Shown: piece by piece, positions 50,401 through 61,180 of the stretch | Layout of the letters: every line of letters begins with the position of its first letter | Numbering within the stretch: position 1 is the first letter of the stretch | NCBI RefSeq assembly: GCF_003944705.1 | Contig: NZ_RWIS01000004.1 | Coordinates: 186,001-250,000 of the forward strand | Source of the DNA: Hymenobacter metallilatus | Lineage (GTDB): Bacteria > Bacteroidota > Bacteroidia > Cytophagales > Hymenobacteraceae | DNA length: 64,000 nucleotides | Direction: 5' to 3' | Translations under genes and position numbers: made by a program | Notes under the pieces: generated by a model | What the model saw: only the letters and a program-made list of their open reading frames with translations | Databases searched by the model: none | Told to the model about the DNA's origin: nothing

Positions 50401-51161
50401 ATAAGGGCTTTACCCTGAATGCCTTCACCGAGCGGGTATTCTGGCAGCGCAGCCTGTTTCGCATCGGGCCCACTTACGAGCAGTACACCTCCAGCTACGC
50501 CCGCTCCAGCTACCTGGGCCAGCTGGAAAGCGGCGGTATTCCGGTGCCGGAAGGCCAGGTGCCGAACACCGATTTTCAGCGACTTATCGGCCTCAATGCC
50601 CTGCTGGATGTGGACCTGCGCGACCGGCAAAGCTTTGCCCGGCGCGGGGTACGCCTGCGCGCCCAGCACGATACCTACCACCAGCTCAACGGCAACAAAG
50701 GCAACTTTGGCCTTACCCAGGGCTTTGCCGAGTACTACGGCACGGCCCGCCTGGGCATTCCGGTAACGCTGGTGGTGAAGGGGGGCGGCGCCAAAAACTA
50801 CGGCAACGACGACGACATTCCGTTCTACAAATTTACCAGCCTGGGTTTGCGCGAAGGACTGCGGGGCTACTATCGTACCCGCTTCACCGGCGACGCCAGC
50901 CTGTACCTGAACACCGAGCTGCGGCTGGCTCTGGGCCGGGTGCAAACCTCCTTCCTACCCTTCTCGTACGGCATTTTCGGTTTCTACGACCGGGGGCGGG
51001 TCTATTTTAAGGGCTCTTCGCCGGGTGGCTGGCACCAGGGCTACGGGGCCGGCTTCTACATAGCCCCCGTTTCCGACCAGCTGGCCTTGTCTGTATCGTA
51101 TCAGAAATCGGTAGAGAATGGACTGATCCAGTTTGGACTGGGTTTCCGGATTGATAACTAG
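47436..51161 (+). CDS. Metallophosphoesterase-like domain fused to an outer-membrane beta-barrel
   Basis: The protein has 1241 residues with a signal peptide (LLAGLGLAATFPAFAQS). Residues about 30-330 resemble a calcineurin-type phosphoesterase: TVVHLGDIVGNEGLG, YFLPGDKDWANSGPDGLKR, NVLLVGHQPVLSNGVYGGHM. Key metal ligands look altered: the first motif reads LLGNTATTE instead of D-x-H, and GNHD is GDKD. So activity is uncertain. The middle (about 400-830) has no family I can name; it holds WAGFKEGKKTVYRPIPRDRD and DKDVTRILPPELRRSVAAN. From about 890 to the end is a BamA/Omp85-like barrel, with FARRGVRLRAQHDTYHQLNG and the final strand NGLIQFGLGFRIDN. It is probably an outer-membrane protein acting on a surface or periplasmic substrate. 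Confidence 0.8.
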   Translation: MPFRYTYVLLAGLGLAATFPAFAQSPAPAHSVFLLGNTATTELPTSHLQALRRTLEQQTGPFTVVHLGDIVGNEGLGGKKDSAQTGQTARADALIALVQGLPNGKIYFLPGDKDWANSGPDGLKRVRRLEKYIEEKLPGQNAFLPTGGCPGPEVVDVAPLVRLVAINSPWWTHPFDKPEAPDTDCKTMTVEEFREQLQDVLDETKGRNVLLVGHQPVLSNGVYGGHMPLSRHLLPPVAGTVYAAYRQNVGSPRDLANPAYQQFQKEMLNTLRDHPGAVYAAAHDFSLQLTEAQGSYHLVSGSFAQKQPVGANRESQFNRAEEGFSRLDYYADGTVKTAFYTFDGAGTGAREAYAALLFRSACGPEQQGIPVNSFIPECPSAPRGVAEVKPDAPFVATQTLAAGKQYGGTGGSRFWLGKLYRTSWTQPVQVPTLNLATEKGGLRAFGRGGGRQTTSLKLIAADSSEYVFRSVDKDVTRILPPELRRSVAANVLRDITPTAHPYSALVTGSLLDKTDILHARPRLFVLPDNNQLGPYRPEYAGLLGTLEDRPGDPKPNLPGFGGADEVRRSFSFFRQLYKDNDNRIDAVALAHARAFDMLVADFGKHEDNWKWAGFKEGKKTVYRPIPRDRDQSFTLWNGVLTYLANREWAVPSIEGFQAEFGDLKSLNWPARHLDRFLLQSLSREQWQQVARYMQERLTPAAIDEATGTLPPELKTLSTDELNRKLKARLRELPKALDEYYLLLAKRVDVVGSNKAEVFRVNRQADGNVRVQMFDKAKDGDEPNGPALFDRTFSPKETEEVSLYGLDGKDIFTVTGAARKSVLVRIIGGDGKDRISDDSQVSGLRTLTKVYDVPDTDLKLGSESDNRTSTRPNVNQYNREEFEFNGYKPRATIIVNANDGIGLGAGVDIVRQGFRKPGFKNLYSFDVRGSSGGNFQVSLATRHRYAFGKWDVGARTEYGNFFPFYNFFGLGNNTTKDQDLYDNKFYKARYKGFTLNAFTERVFWQRSLFRIGPTYEQYTSSYARSSYLGQLESGGIPVPEGQVPNTDFQRLIGLNALLDVDLRDRQSFARRGVRLRAQHDTYHQLNGNKGNFGLTQGFAEYYGTARLGIPVTLVVKGGGAKNYGNDDDIPFYKFTSLGLREGLRGYYRTRFTGDASLYLNTELRLALGRVQTSFLPFSYGIFGFYDRGRVYFKGSSPGGWHQGYGAGFYIAPVSDQLALSVSYQKSVENGLIQFGLGFRIDN

Positions 51162-51169
51162 CCCCCTCC

Positions 51170-51206
51170 CGCGCCCTGCTTCTCCGGAAACAGGGCGCGG
51201 CTTTTT
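51170..51206 (+). terminator. Terminator after the phosphoesterase-barrel gene
   Basis: CGCGCCCTG (51170-51178) and CAGGGCGCG (51191-51199) form 9 pairs with a 12-base loop, then GCTTTTT. It starts 8 bases after the stop codon. Confidence 0.85.
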
Positions 51207-51246
51207 CACTCGGCATGCCGAATACCCGTAGCCCGGCCCGAACTCC

Positions 51247-51254
51247 TATATTTG
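51247..51254 (+). promoter_or_regulatory. -7 box of ppx (TATATTTG)
   Basis: TATATTTG is an exact TAnnTTTG match, 34 bases before the ATG at 51289 and after the previous terminator. It supports ppx as a separate transcript. Confidence 0.6.
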
Positions 51255-51288
51255 CCGCTGATTTATTGGTCACCCCTCCTTTTTCCGC

Positions 51289-52281
51289 ATGGAATACCCG
51301 CTTCTGAAACTGGCCGCTATTGACATTGGATCCAACGCTGTACGGTGCCAGATTTCGGCAGTTCTGCATTACGGCGACCGGTACCGGCTGAAGCGAGTGG
51401 AGTACGTGCGCTACCCCCTGCGGCTGGGCGAGGATGTATTTGCCACCGGCCGGATTTCAGAGAAGAAGCAGGCTAAGTTCATCAAGTTCTTGCACGCCCT
51501 GCGCCTGCTGATGGAGGTGCACGACGTGGCACCCAACCATTACCTGATCTGCGCCACCTCAGCCATGCGCACCGCCGAAAACGGCCGGGAAGTGGCACAC
51601 CGCATTCAGCAGGAGCTGGGCATGACGGTGCAGGTAATTGATGGGCAGGCCGAAGCGGCCTACATCAACCGCGTTATCGAGAACCTGCTGGAAGACAAAA
51701 AACACTACCTGCACATTGATGTGGGCGGGGGAAGCACCGAGTTCAATATCTACCACAACCGCCGCAAAGTGGCCTCGCAGTCGTTTGAGGTGGGCAGTAT
51801 CCGGCGCATGCAGCAGGAAGAGGCCGGCCTTAGCACCGAGGCCATGCACGCCACCTGGCAGCGCATGGAGGAGTGGGTAACCGAAAATGCCCGCCGCTAC
51901 CACGTGTCGCGGGCTATTGGCACCGGGGGCAACATCAATAAGCTCTACAGCATGGCCCAGCCCCAGCTGGACAAGCCCGTTACCCGCAAGCGCATTGCCA
52001 CCGTACTGGACCACCTCACCAGCATGACCATGGACGAGCGGGTGAACGTGGCCTTACTCAACCCCGACCGCGCCGACGTCATCGTGCCGGCCGGCCACAT
52101 CTACCTCTCCGCCATGGAGTGGGCAGAGGTGCACCAGATGCTGGTGCCGGATATTGGCCTGAAAGACGGGATGCTGCAGGCCCTCTTTGAAGACCACTTC
52201 GAGGAAATTCGAGCCTCCACCGACCATCAGCCCGGCCACCCCACTCCCACCGTACAGCCCCGCCCCACGGAGGTGGAGTAA
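51289..52281 (+). CDS. ppx: Exopolyphosphatase (Ppx/GppA family)
   Basis: The protein has 330 residues, the short single-unit form without the HD domain of E. coli Ppx. It cuts phosphate from the ends of polyphosphate, or pppGpp in some members. The actin-like fold shows KLAAIDIGSNAVRCQISAVL (phosphate 1), HYLHIDVGGGSTEFNIYHNR (phosphate 2) and SRAIGTGGNINKLYSMAQ. The conserved Glu is in STEFN or nearby. It is convergent with ppk1, the polyphosphate maker, across the 52288-52369 inverted repeat, so the pair sets polyphosphate turnover. Confidence 0.93.
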   Translation: MEYPLLKLAAIDIGSNAVRCQISAVLHYGDRYRLKRVEYVRYPLRLGEDVFATGRISEKKQAKFIKFLHALRLLMEVHDVAPNHYLICATSAMRTAENGREVAHRIQQELGMTVQVIDGQAEAAYINRVIENLLEDKKHYLHIDVGGGSTEFNIYHNRRKVASQSFEVGSIRRMQQEEAGLSTEAMHATWQRMEEWVTENARRYHVSRAIGTGGNINKLYSMAQPQLDKPVTRKRIATVLDHLTSMTMDERVNVALLNPDRADVIVPAGHIYLSAMEWAEVHQMLVPDIGLKDGMLQALFEDHFEEIRASTDHQPGHPTPTVQPRPTEVE

Positions 52282-52287
52282 CAAAAT

Positions 52288-52369
52288 GTGTACCCCGAAG
52301 CTGCGCTTCGGCTCGTGCCTGGGAGTAATTATCCTCTCACGCGAGCCGGAGCACAGCTCCGGGGTACAC
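52288..52369. repeat. Inverted repeat between ppx and ppk1
   Basis: Arms 52288-52317 and 52338-52369 pair with a 20-base centre; the outer GTGTACCCCG and CGGGGTACAC match fully. The core is the same as in the repeat after pdxA (12926-13006). It fills the 93-base gap between two convergent genes and may act as a two-way end signal, though T-runs are absent. Confidence 0.85.
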
Positions 52370-52374
52370 GGTTT

Positions 52375-54666
52375 TTACGCCAAATCGGCCTCCGTTTCAG
52401 GGTTACCTTCTACTACTTCTACGGCTACCCCCTCTTCCTCACTGGCTTCCGGGGCGTTGGGCTGGTCGTCGATGGGTACGGAGGGCGCGGCTTCGGCAAC
52501 GTCGGCCGAAGCATCGTGGCGGATGGATGCGCAGGACAGCCACTCATCGTACAGGGCCGTTTCGCTGACCATGGTGAAGTTCTTGTGGTAGAACTCCTTG
52601 TGCACGTTAAACGCTGGCTCCTCGGGGGCCGGCTGCCGGTGAATGTAGGCGCCATCTTCCCGCATCACGTAGGTATTCTGGTTATCCTTAAGGTTGAAAT
52701 AGAGGATGTTAACTGCTTCGCGCTTCAGCTGAGGGTTCACAATCAGAAACAGCGCCTCAATGCGCCGGTCGAAACTGCGCACCATCAGGTCGGCGGAGCC
52801 AGCGTACACCTTGGGGTGGCCCGCCTGATGAAAGTAGAATAGGCGGGAATGCTCCAGGTAGTCGCCCACAATACTGCGAACCTCAATGTTTTCGCTTAGC
52901 CCGGCCCGGCCCGGCCGCAGGCAGCAAATGCCCCGCACGATAAACCGAATGGGAACCCCGGCCTTACTAGCCTTATAAAATTCGTCTATCATCTCCTTGT
53001 CCTCCAAGGAGTTCATTTTCATAACAATACCACTGGGCAATCCTTTCTTGGCGTTGCGCACCTCCTCCCGAATCAGAGAAATCAGCTGTTGACGCATGTC
53101 CTTGGGCGCCGTAATCAGGTACTCGTAGTCGTCGGGCTGGGAGTGGCCGGTTATCACGTTGAAGAATTCCGACACGTCGTGGCCGTACACGTCGTTGGTG
53201 GTGAGCAAGCTCACATCGGTGTAAATGCGGGAGGTCTGCTCGTTGTAGTTGCCTGACCCAATGTGCACGTAGCGCGTCACCTTCTCGCCTTCCTTCCGGA
53301 TAATCATCATCATCTTGGTGTGCGTCTTGTATTTGCTCACCCCATAGATGACGAAGCAGCCCGCCTTTTCCAGCTTAGCTCCTTCCCGGATGTTACGCTC
53401 CTCATCAAACCGTGCTTTTACCTCGAACAGTACCGATACGTGCTTGCCGTTTTCGGCAGCTTTCAGCAGCGCAGCCGTTACGCGGGAGTCGTCGGCGAGG
53501 CGGTAAATGGTTTGCTTGATACCCAGTACGTGGGGGTCTTCGGCGGCCTGTTCCAGCAGCCGCACCACCGGGTCGATGTTATTATAGGGGTGGTGCAGCA
53601 GCACATCATGATGCTTCAGGTACTCGAACAGGTTGTCTTCGGCACCCTCCGGAAGACTCAAGGGCGTGACGGCGGCCGGCTGTTTACTGCCCTTGCCCCG
53701 GAAGTTGGGGTGCTTAAGAATTTGCAGCAGCCCTTTCAGATCAATGAGGGAGTTGATAACGAACACGTTGCCGTTGTCAATCTTCCACCGCTCCTTCAGC
53801 ACGTTCATCAGCAGCACCGAGGCGTTGGGCTCCACTTCCAGCCGCACTACCCGGCCCTTCTTGCGGGTTTTCAGCCCCAGCTGAATCTCCTTGATGAAAT
53901 CTACATCAATGTCATCCGACTCCTCCAGCGTGAAGTCGCCGTTGCGGGTAATCCGGAATAAATCGGCCGATACTATTTCGACGTTGCGGAACAGCTTGGG
54001 CATGTTGGCCCGCACAATCTCCTCAATGGGCACAAAAATGACCTTATCCTTGCGCGTGAGCTCAAAAAAGCGCGAGAGGTTTTGCGGAATCTGCACGAAG
54101 GTGAGGCGCTCCTGGCCCCGCTCGGCCTCGGCATCCAGCCCGCCCCCGGCCCGCGTCACGACTCCGTAGATGAGCATTTGGTTCATCATCAGCGGGAAGC
54201 CGTGGTAGCTGTCGTACACCATAGGCGTCAGCAGCGGGAAAATGGTGTTTTTGAAGTATCCATCCGCCTTTTTCAGCTCCAACTCCGTCAGCTCCTCCAT
54301 TTTGAGCACGTTGAAACCGTTCCTCTCGAACAGCGGCTTCAAGTCATTCAGATAGGTCAGCGACTGGTCGTTGATGAAGCGGTGGGCGAAGTCCAGCAGC
54401 TTCCGCCGGAACGGCAGCTCCCGCAGTCCCGAATAGTCGACCCGCTCCTTGCCGTAGTCGATGTAGTTATAGAGCGAGCCCACCCGAATCATGAAAAACT
54501 CGTCGAGGTTGCTGCTGGTAATGGCCATAAAGCGCAGCCGGTCAAACAACGAGCGGCTGGCGTCGCGGGCCTGATCGAGCACCCGGTAATTAAAGCGCAG
54601 CCACGACAGGTCTCGGCTGATGTACTTGCTTTTGCGGATGAGGTCGGCGGATTTGAACAGCTTCAT
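52375..54666 (-). CDS. ppk1: Polyphosphate kinase 1
   Basis: The protein has 763 residues, a usual Ppk1 length with a C-terminal extension. Ppk1 makes long polyphosphate from ATP. The N domain begins KYISRDLSWLRFNYRVLDQA. The middle domain has SSNLDEFFMIRVGSLYNYID. The catalytic His is in VSKYKTHTKMMMIIRKEG, and the second is in HPKVYAGSADLMVRSFDRRI. KARFDEERNIREGAKLEKAG carries the ATP contacts. The C-terminal extra (about 710-763) is rich in acidic and Ala residues. It faces ppx. Upstream, the repeat words at 54671-54685 sit right at its start. Confidence 0.95.
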   Translation of the reverse strand: MKLFKSADLIRKSKYISRDLSWLRFNYRVLDQARDASRSLFDRLRFMAITSSNLDEFFMIRVGSLYNYIDYGKERVDYSGLRELPFRRKLLDFAHRFINDQSLTYLNDLKPLFERNGFNVLKMEELTELELKKADGYFKNTIFPLLTPMVYDSYHGFPLMMNQMLIYGVVTRAGGGLDAEAERGQERLTFVQIPQNLSRFFELTRKDKVIFVPIEEIVRANMPKLFRNVEIVSADLFRITRNGDFTLEESDDIDVDFIKEIQLGLKTRKKGRVVRLEVEPNASVLLMNVLKERWKIDNGNVFVINSLIDLKGLLQILKHPNFRGKGSKQPAAVTPLSLPEGAEDNLFEYLKHHDVLLHHPYNNIDPVVRLLEQAAEDPHVLGIKQTIYRLADDSRVTAALLKAAENGKHVSVLFEVKARFDEERNIREGAKLEKAGCFVIYGVSKYKTHTKMMMIIRKEGEKVTRYVHIGSGNYNEQTSRIYTDVSLLTTNDVYGHDVSEFFNVITGHSQPDDYEYLITAPKDMRQQLISLIREEVRNAKKGLPSGIVMKMNSLEDKEMIDEFYKASKAGVPIRFIVRGICCLRPGRAGLSENIEVRSIVGDYLEHSRLFYFHQAGHPKVYAGSADLMVRSFDRRIEALFLIVNPQLKREAVNILYFNLKDNQNTYVMREDGAYIHRQPAPEEPAFNVHKEFYHKNFTMVSETALYDEWLSCASIRHDASADVAEAAPSVPIDDQPNAPEASEEEGVAVEVVEGNPETEADLA

Positions 54667-54670
54667 AGGA

Positions 54671-54715
54671 CCACTGATTTCACGGATTTTACTACGGATT
54701 TCGCGGATTTTGTGG
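54671..54715. repeat. GGATTTC-word repeat ahead of ppk1
   Basis: CCACTGATTTCACGG (54671-54685) is followed by ACGGATTTCGCGG, so the word (A/C)CGGATTT is repeated. An inverted near-copy CCGTGCAATCAGTGG lies at 55460-55474 next to the gyrB stop, so ridA is bracketed by inverted copies. The rest of the gap to 54958 shows nothing I can name. Confidence 0.55.
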
Positions 54716-54958
54716 ACGATTTCCGAGGGGTAAACAGGTTGCCGGGCAAGTTACGGGCTTCGGGCGGGGTTTGAACTCCCTGAGGCGGAAAAGATGCGCC
54801 ACGACTACCGCCGCCACAACGGCCTGGGGACACAATGGTTGGAGTCTGTTGATAGAACAATGTCGGGGCAGCAAACAACGTCAGCACCGCCCCGATGCAG
54901 CCTGTTGCGTCTCGGTGCTGTGTACGCAGCTTCTGATCTGCAGCTAGTTAGCCTCTCC

Positions 54959-55339
54959 TTAGCCCACCACAAAGGCGGTGGCCTCAATTTCCACCAGCAG
55001 GCGCGGGTCAATCAGGGCGGCTACCTGCACCATTGTGCTGGCCGGCCGGATGCTCCCGAACACCTCCCCGTGCGCCCGGCCTACTGCTTCCCAGTCGCGC
55101 ATATCGGTCAGGTAGATGCGGGTGCGTACTACGTGTTCCGGCGTAGCATCCGCTTCGGCCAGGGCAGCTGTTATCTTTTGCAGCACCCGCACCGCCTGCG
55201 CGTAGGCATCGGCCCCGGTCACGGCGTCGCCGTCCTGGGCAGTGGTGCCGGCCACCTCCACCACATTGCCTACCCGCACCGCCCGCGAGTATCCCACAAT
55301 CGGCTCCCACGGAGCCCCGGACGAAATGTTTTGGCGCAT
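54959..55339 (-). CDS. ridA: RidA-family enamine/imine deaminase
   Basis: The protein has 126 residues from the ATG at 55339 ([20 protein letters not shown]). The frame opens to 55420, but those bases lie in the gyrB terminator. RidA trimers hydrolyse reactive 2-aminoacrylate released by PLP enzymes. The family pattern is visible: [80 protein letters not shown], and [16 protein letters not shown], with the key Arg in VRTRIYLTD. It is a small cytoplasmic protein. It follows gyrB, but a strong terminator (55377-55410) lies between, so it may have its own promoter that I could not see. Confidence 0.9.
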   Translation of the reverse strand: MRQNISSGAPWEPIVGYSRAVRVGNVVEVAGTTAQDGDAVTGADAYAQAVRVLQKITAALAEADATPEHVVRTRIYLTDMRDWEAVGRAHGEVFGSIRPASTMVQVAALIDPRLLVEIEATAFVVG

Positions 55340-55376
55340 GGTAACATCGTGTAAGAAATATACAGGGAATATCAAC

Positions 55377-55410
55377 AAAAAAACGGCCCGCTGCCAGGCA
55401 GCGGGCCGTT
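55377..55410 (-). terminator. Terminator of gyrB
   Basis: AACGGCCCGCTGCC and GGCAGCGGGCCGTT form 14 pairs with a 1-base or tighter centre, followed on the minus strand by seven T's (55377-55383). It lies 67 bases after the gyrB stop. Confidence 0.9.
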
Positions 55411-55476
55411 CACATATCAAGCGAATCGTCCACGGAATCCGTGGAATCCGTTTAAAAAGCCGTGCAATCAGTGGCC

Positions 55477-58975
<3,499 letters not shown>

Positions 58976-59048
58976 AATTGGAAGGAGTGAAACAACACGA
59001 AATGAGCAAAATAAGACGAACAACTAAGGCCCGGCATTACCTTACACA

Positions 59049-59080
59049 AGAGGCCCGGCTGCCACAACAACCGGGCCTCT
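59049..59080 (-). terminator. Hairpin after the second YCF48-like gene
   Basis: AGAGGCCCGG (59049-59058) and CCGGGCCTCT (59071-59080) form 10 pairs with a 12-base loop. The minus-strand tail TGTGTAAGG has no T-run, so termination is uncertain. Confidence 0.5.
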
Positions 59081-59111
59081 GGAGTACAATCATGCGAGTT
59101 GCCTGAGCGCG

Positions 59112-60491
59112 CTATTGAATTACAAGCTGCTGCTGGCCTACCCCGGCTTCGGTACGCAGCTCCAGGGTGTAGAGGCCCGCTTTTTCCTGGCTCAGGTCCA
59201 GAACGGTGCGCTGCGTGGCAATGGCCGTGGGGTTGAGAGACTGGCTGTATACCTGCCGGCCTACCGCATCGAATACCCGCACCTGGGCACCGGCCTTCAA
59301 GCCAGTTGTCAGCTCTACCTCAAATACCCCGGTAGCGCTGGGGTTGGGGTATACGGACAGGCCTTTCAGCGTTTGAGCGCCTTTATTGGCCGTAATGGTG
59401 CCGGTGTATTTGTACACGCCACCAGCGCCGAGGTTATCGGTTTGCGCGCCGGCATACCCAACGCTGCGGCTGATAAAATCCACGGAGGAGGAATAGCGGC
59501 CCCGGTCTATATCAATCCAGGTTTGTCCACCATTGGTGCTATACGAGGAGCCGTAGTCGGCAGCAGTGGTAACGGTGGGCACCGAGGACCCCACGCTCAC
59601 GTAGGTGGAGGTACCGGGCACCGCATCAATATCAAAGTGGTTGAAGTTGCCGGTGTACGAACGGGTCTGCCAGGTAGCGCCCCCGTTGGTGGTGTAAATC
59701 AGGTCGCCTCCCTGAAAAGCCAGGCCATTGTTCTGGTCCACAAAGGCCAGGCGGCTGATGCCCCCGCTCAGGGGCGTAACGGGCGAAGCCGTCCAGGTAA
59801 GGCCCCGGTCCGTGGATTTGAGGATGCGGGAAGGCAGGCCCGAGTTGGGGTCGTTCGGGTCCTGCAGGTGGGTAGTACCCGCCCAGATGGTGTTGCCCAG
59901 GGCAAAGTAGGAGCCTACCAGACCATACTCGTTGGCATCGAGCGGGGTGGGCAGGTTAGACTGCGGAACGCGCGTCCAGGTAGTACCGCCGTTGCTGGTG
60001 GTATACACCTCAAAATAGCCGCCCACCGGGTCGCCCAACGATACACCGTTGTTGGCATCGAAGAAGTATACCCAGTTGGCAAAGCCTGCCGTGCGGGGGA
60101 ACTGGGTGGCCGTAGTTACTTTGGTCCAGGTAGTGCCACCGTTGGTGGTTTTTACAATTTCGCCGCCGCCCTGCGCACCGTACTGCGCCACAAATGCCGT
60201 GTTGGCATCGAGGGCATGAATACCGGCGGCCGAGTAGTTGGCCGTGCCATTTACCGAGTTAAATACCCAGGTGGCCCCGCCATCGGTGGTTCTGGAGAAG
60301 GTATTGATGGAAGAGCCCGAGGTGGCTTCCTGCAGCAGCTGCCACACAACCGTAGCGCTTACAGTCTGGATTTGGCGGGAGAAGTAGCTGGGCGGAGTCT
60401 GCGGATTGGTAGTATTCTGCAGTACCCATTGTCCGTGCGCATTGGCAGCAGCCAGTCCGAATAACCCTAAAGAAAGTAAAGCTTTTTTCAT
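59112..60491 (-). CDS. YCF48-like beta-propeller protein with a T9SS sorting domain (copy B)
   Basis: The protein has 459 residues with a signal peptide (KKALLSLGLFGLAAANAHGQ). The propeller repeats (TTDGGATWVFNS, TTNGGTTWTKVT, TSNGGTTWTRVPQ, STDRGLTWTASP, STNGGQTWIDID) match those of the gene downstream, and the phrases YFFDANNGVSLGDP and YFFNANDGVVMGDP correspond between the two. The C-terminus is a T9SS sorting domain (LSVYPNPSATGVFEVEL, LDLSQEKAGLYTLEL). The two genes are tandem duplicates about 136 bases apart and each has its own hairpin. Surface location is well supported, ligand and role are not. Extra residues occur around residue 190-210 (TTHLQDPNDPNSGLPS). Confidence 0.87.
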   Translation of the reverse strand: MKKALLSLGLFGLAAANAHGQWVLQNTTNPQTPPSYFSRQIQTVSATVVWQLLQEATSGSSINTFSRTTDGGATWVFNSVNGTANYSAAGIHALDANTAFVAQYGAQGGGEIVKTTNGGTTWTKVTTATQFPRTAGFANWVYFFDANNGVSLGDPVGGYFEVYTTSNGGTTWTRVPQSNLPTPLDANEYGLVGSYFALGNTIWAGTTHLQDPNDPNSGLPSRILKSTDRGLTWTASPVTPLSGGISRLAFVDQNNGLAFQGGDLIYTTNGGATWQTRSYTGNFNHFDIDAVPGTSTYVSVGSSVPTVTTAADYGSSYSTNGGQTWIDIDRGRYSSSVDFISRSVGYAGAQTDNLGAGGVYKYTGTITANKGAQTLKGLSVYPNPSATGVFEVELTTGLKAGAQVRVFDAVGRQVYSQSLNPTAIATQRTVLDLSQEKAGLYTLELRTEAGVGQQQLVIQ

Positions 60492-60711
60492 GCGGTGAGG
60501 AAAGTGGGGAAGGGATTAGGAAGAATGACAATGAAAGCAAAAGAACACAAATCTTGAAAGGTTTGCATTCTTTCTGATCAATATAGGGTATTTCGAGCAA
60601 AAAAGGTCGGTTTTCACTCAAAATATCAACTTCTTCGACTTTAGGCTTTACCCCTTACCCCCAGCAACCCAACTGCCTGCCCGCCCCGCGCCCGGGCTTG
60701 CAAGCTCACCC

Positions 60712-61116
60712 CTAGAAGAATTTTTCCAGGATGTTCTGCATCTTCTCGGCCGTTAGCGGCTTGGAGATGAACCCCGATACGGCTTGTAGCTTTTCCACCC
60801 GCTGCACGTCACGAGGATGCAGGGATGTTGTGAGCATTACAATGACAATTGCCTTCTGCGCGGCAAGGGGAAGTTGCTGGTATTCTTCCAGAAACTGAAT
60901 TCCGTTCATCCCCGGCATATTCACGTCCAGCAGAATAAGGCCGGGGCAGGTGGGAGTAAGGGGCTGGCAGTTCCGGGCCAGCAGATCCAGGGCCTGCTGA
61001 CCATCCTGAGCAGTTAGAATGTGGTCCGTGACGGCCAGCTTCTGGAGCAGCCGCTGATTCAGAAAATTAGTTGTCTGATCGTCATCTACTAGCAGAACGC
61101 AGGAAAGAGAAGGCAT
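60712..61116 (-). CDS. Single-domain response regulator (partner of the adjacent histidine kinase)
   Basis: The protein has 134 residues and only a receiver domain. Acid residues are in LLVDDDQTTNFLNQRL, the phosphorylated Asp in LILLDVNMPGMNGIQFL, the Thr/Ser in IVMLTTSLHPRD, and the Lys in GFISKPLTAEKM. It starts 64 bases after the stop of the multi-PAS kinase and reads the same way, so the two should be co-transcribed. Such lone receivers, like Rcp1, pass phosphate to other proteins or act by binding. No output domain is present, so the target is unknown. Confidence 0.9.
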   Translation of the reverse strand: MPSLSCVLLVDDDQTTNFLNQRLLQKLAVTDHILTAQDGQQALDLLARNCQPLTPTCPGLILLDVNMPGMNGIQFLEEYQQLPLAAQKAIVIVMLTTSLHPRDVQRVEKLQAVSGFISKPLTAEKMQNILEKFF

Positions 61117-61180
61117 GGAAGCAACAGGAAGGCAAGCTGAGGCCTATCCGGTTAGGACAGGCTTCCCGTCTATACGCAGC

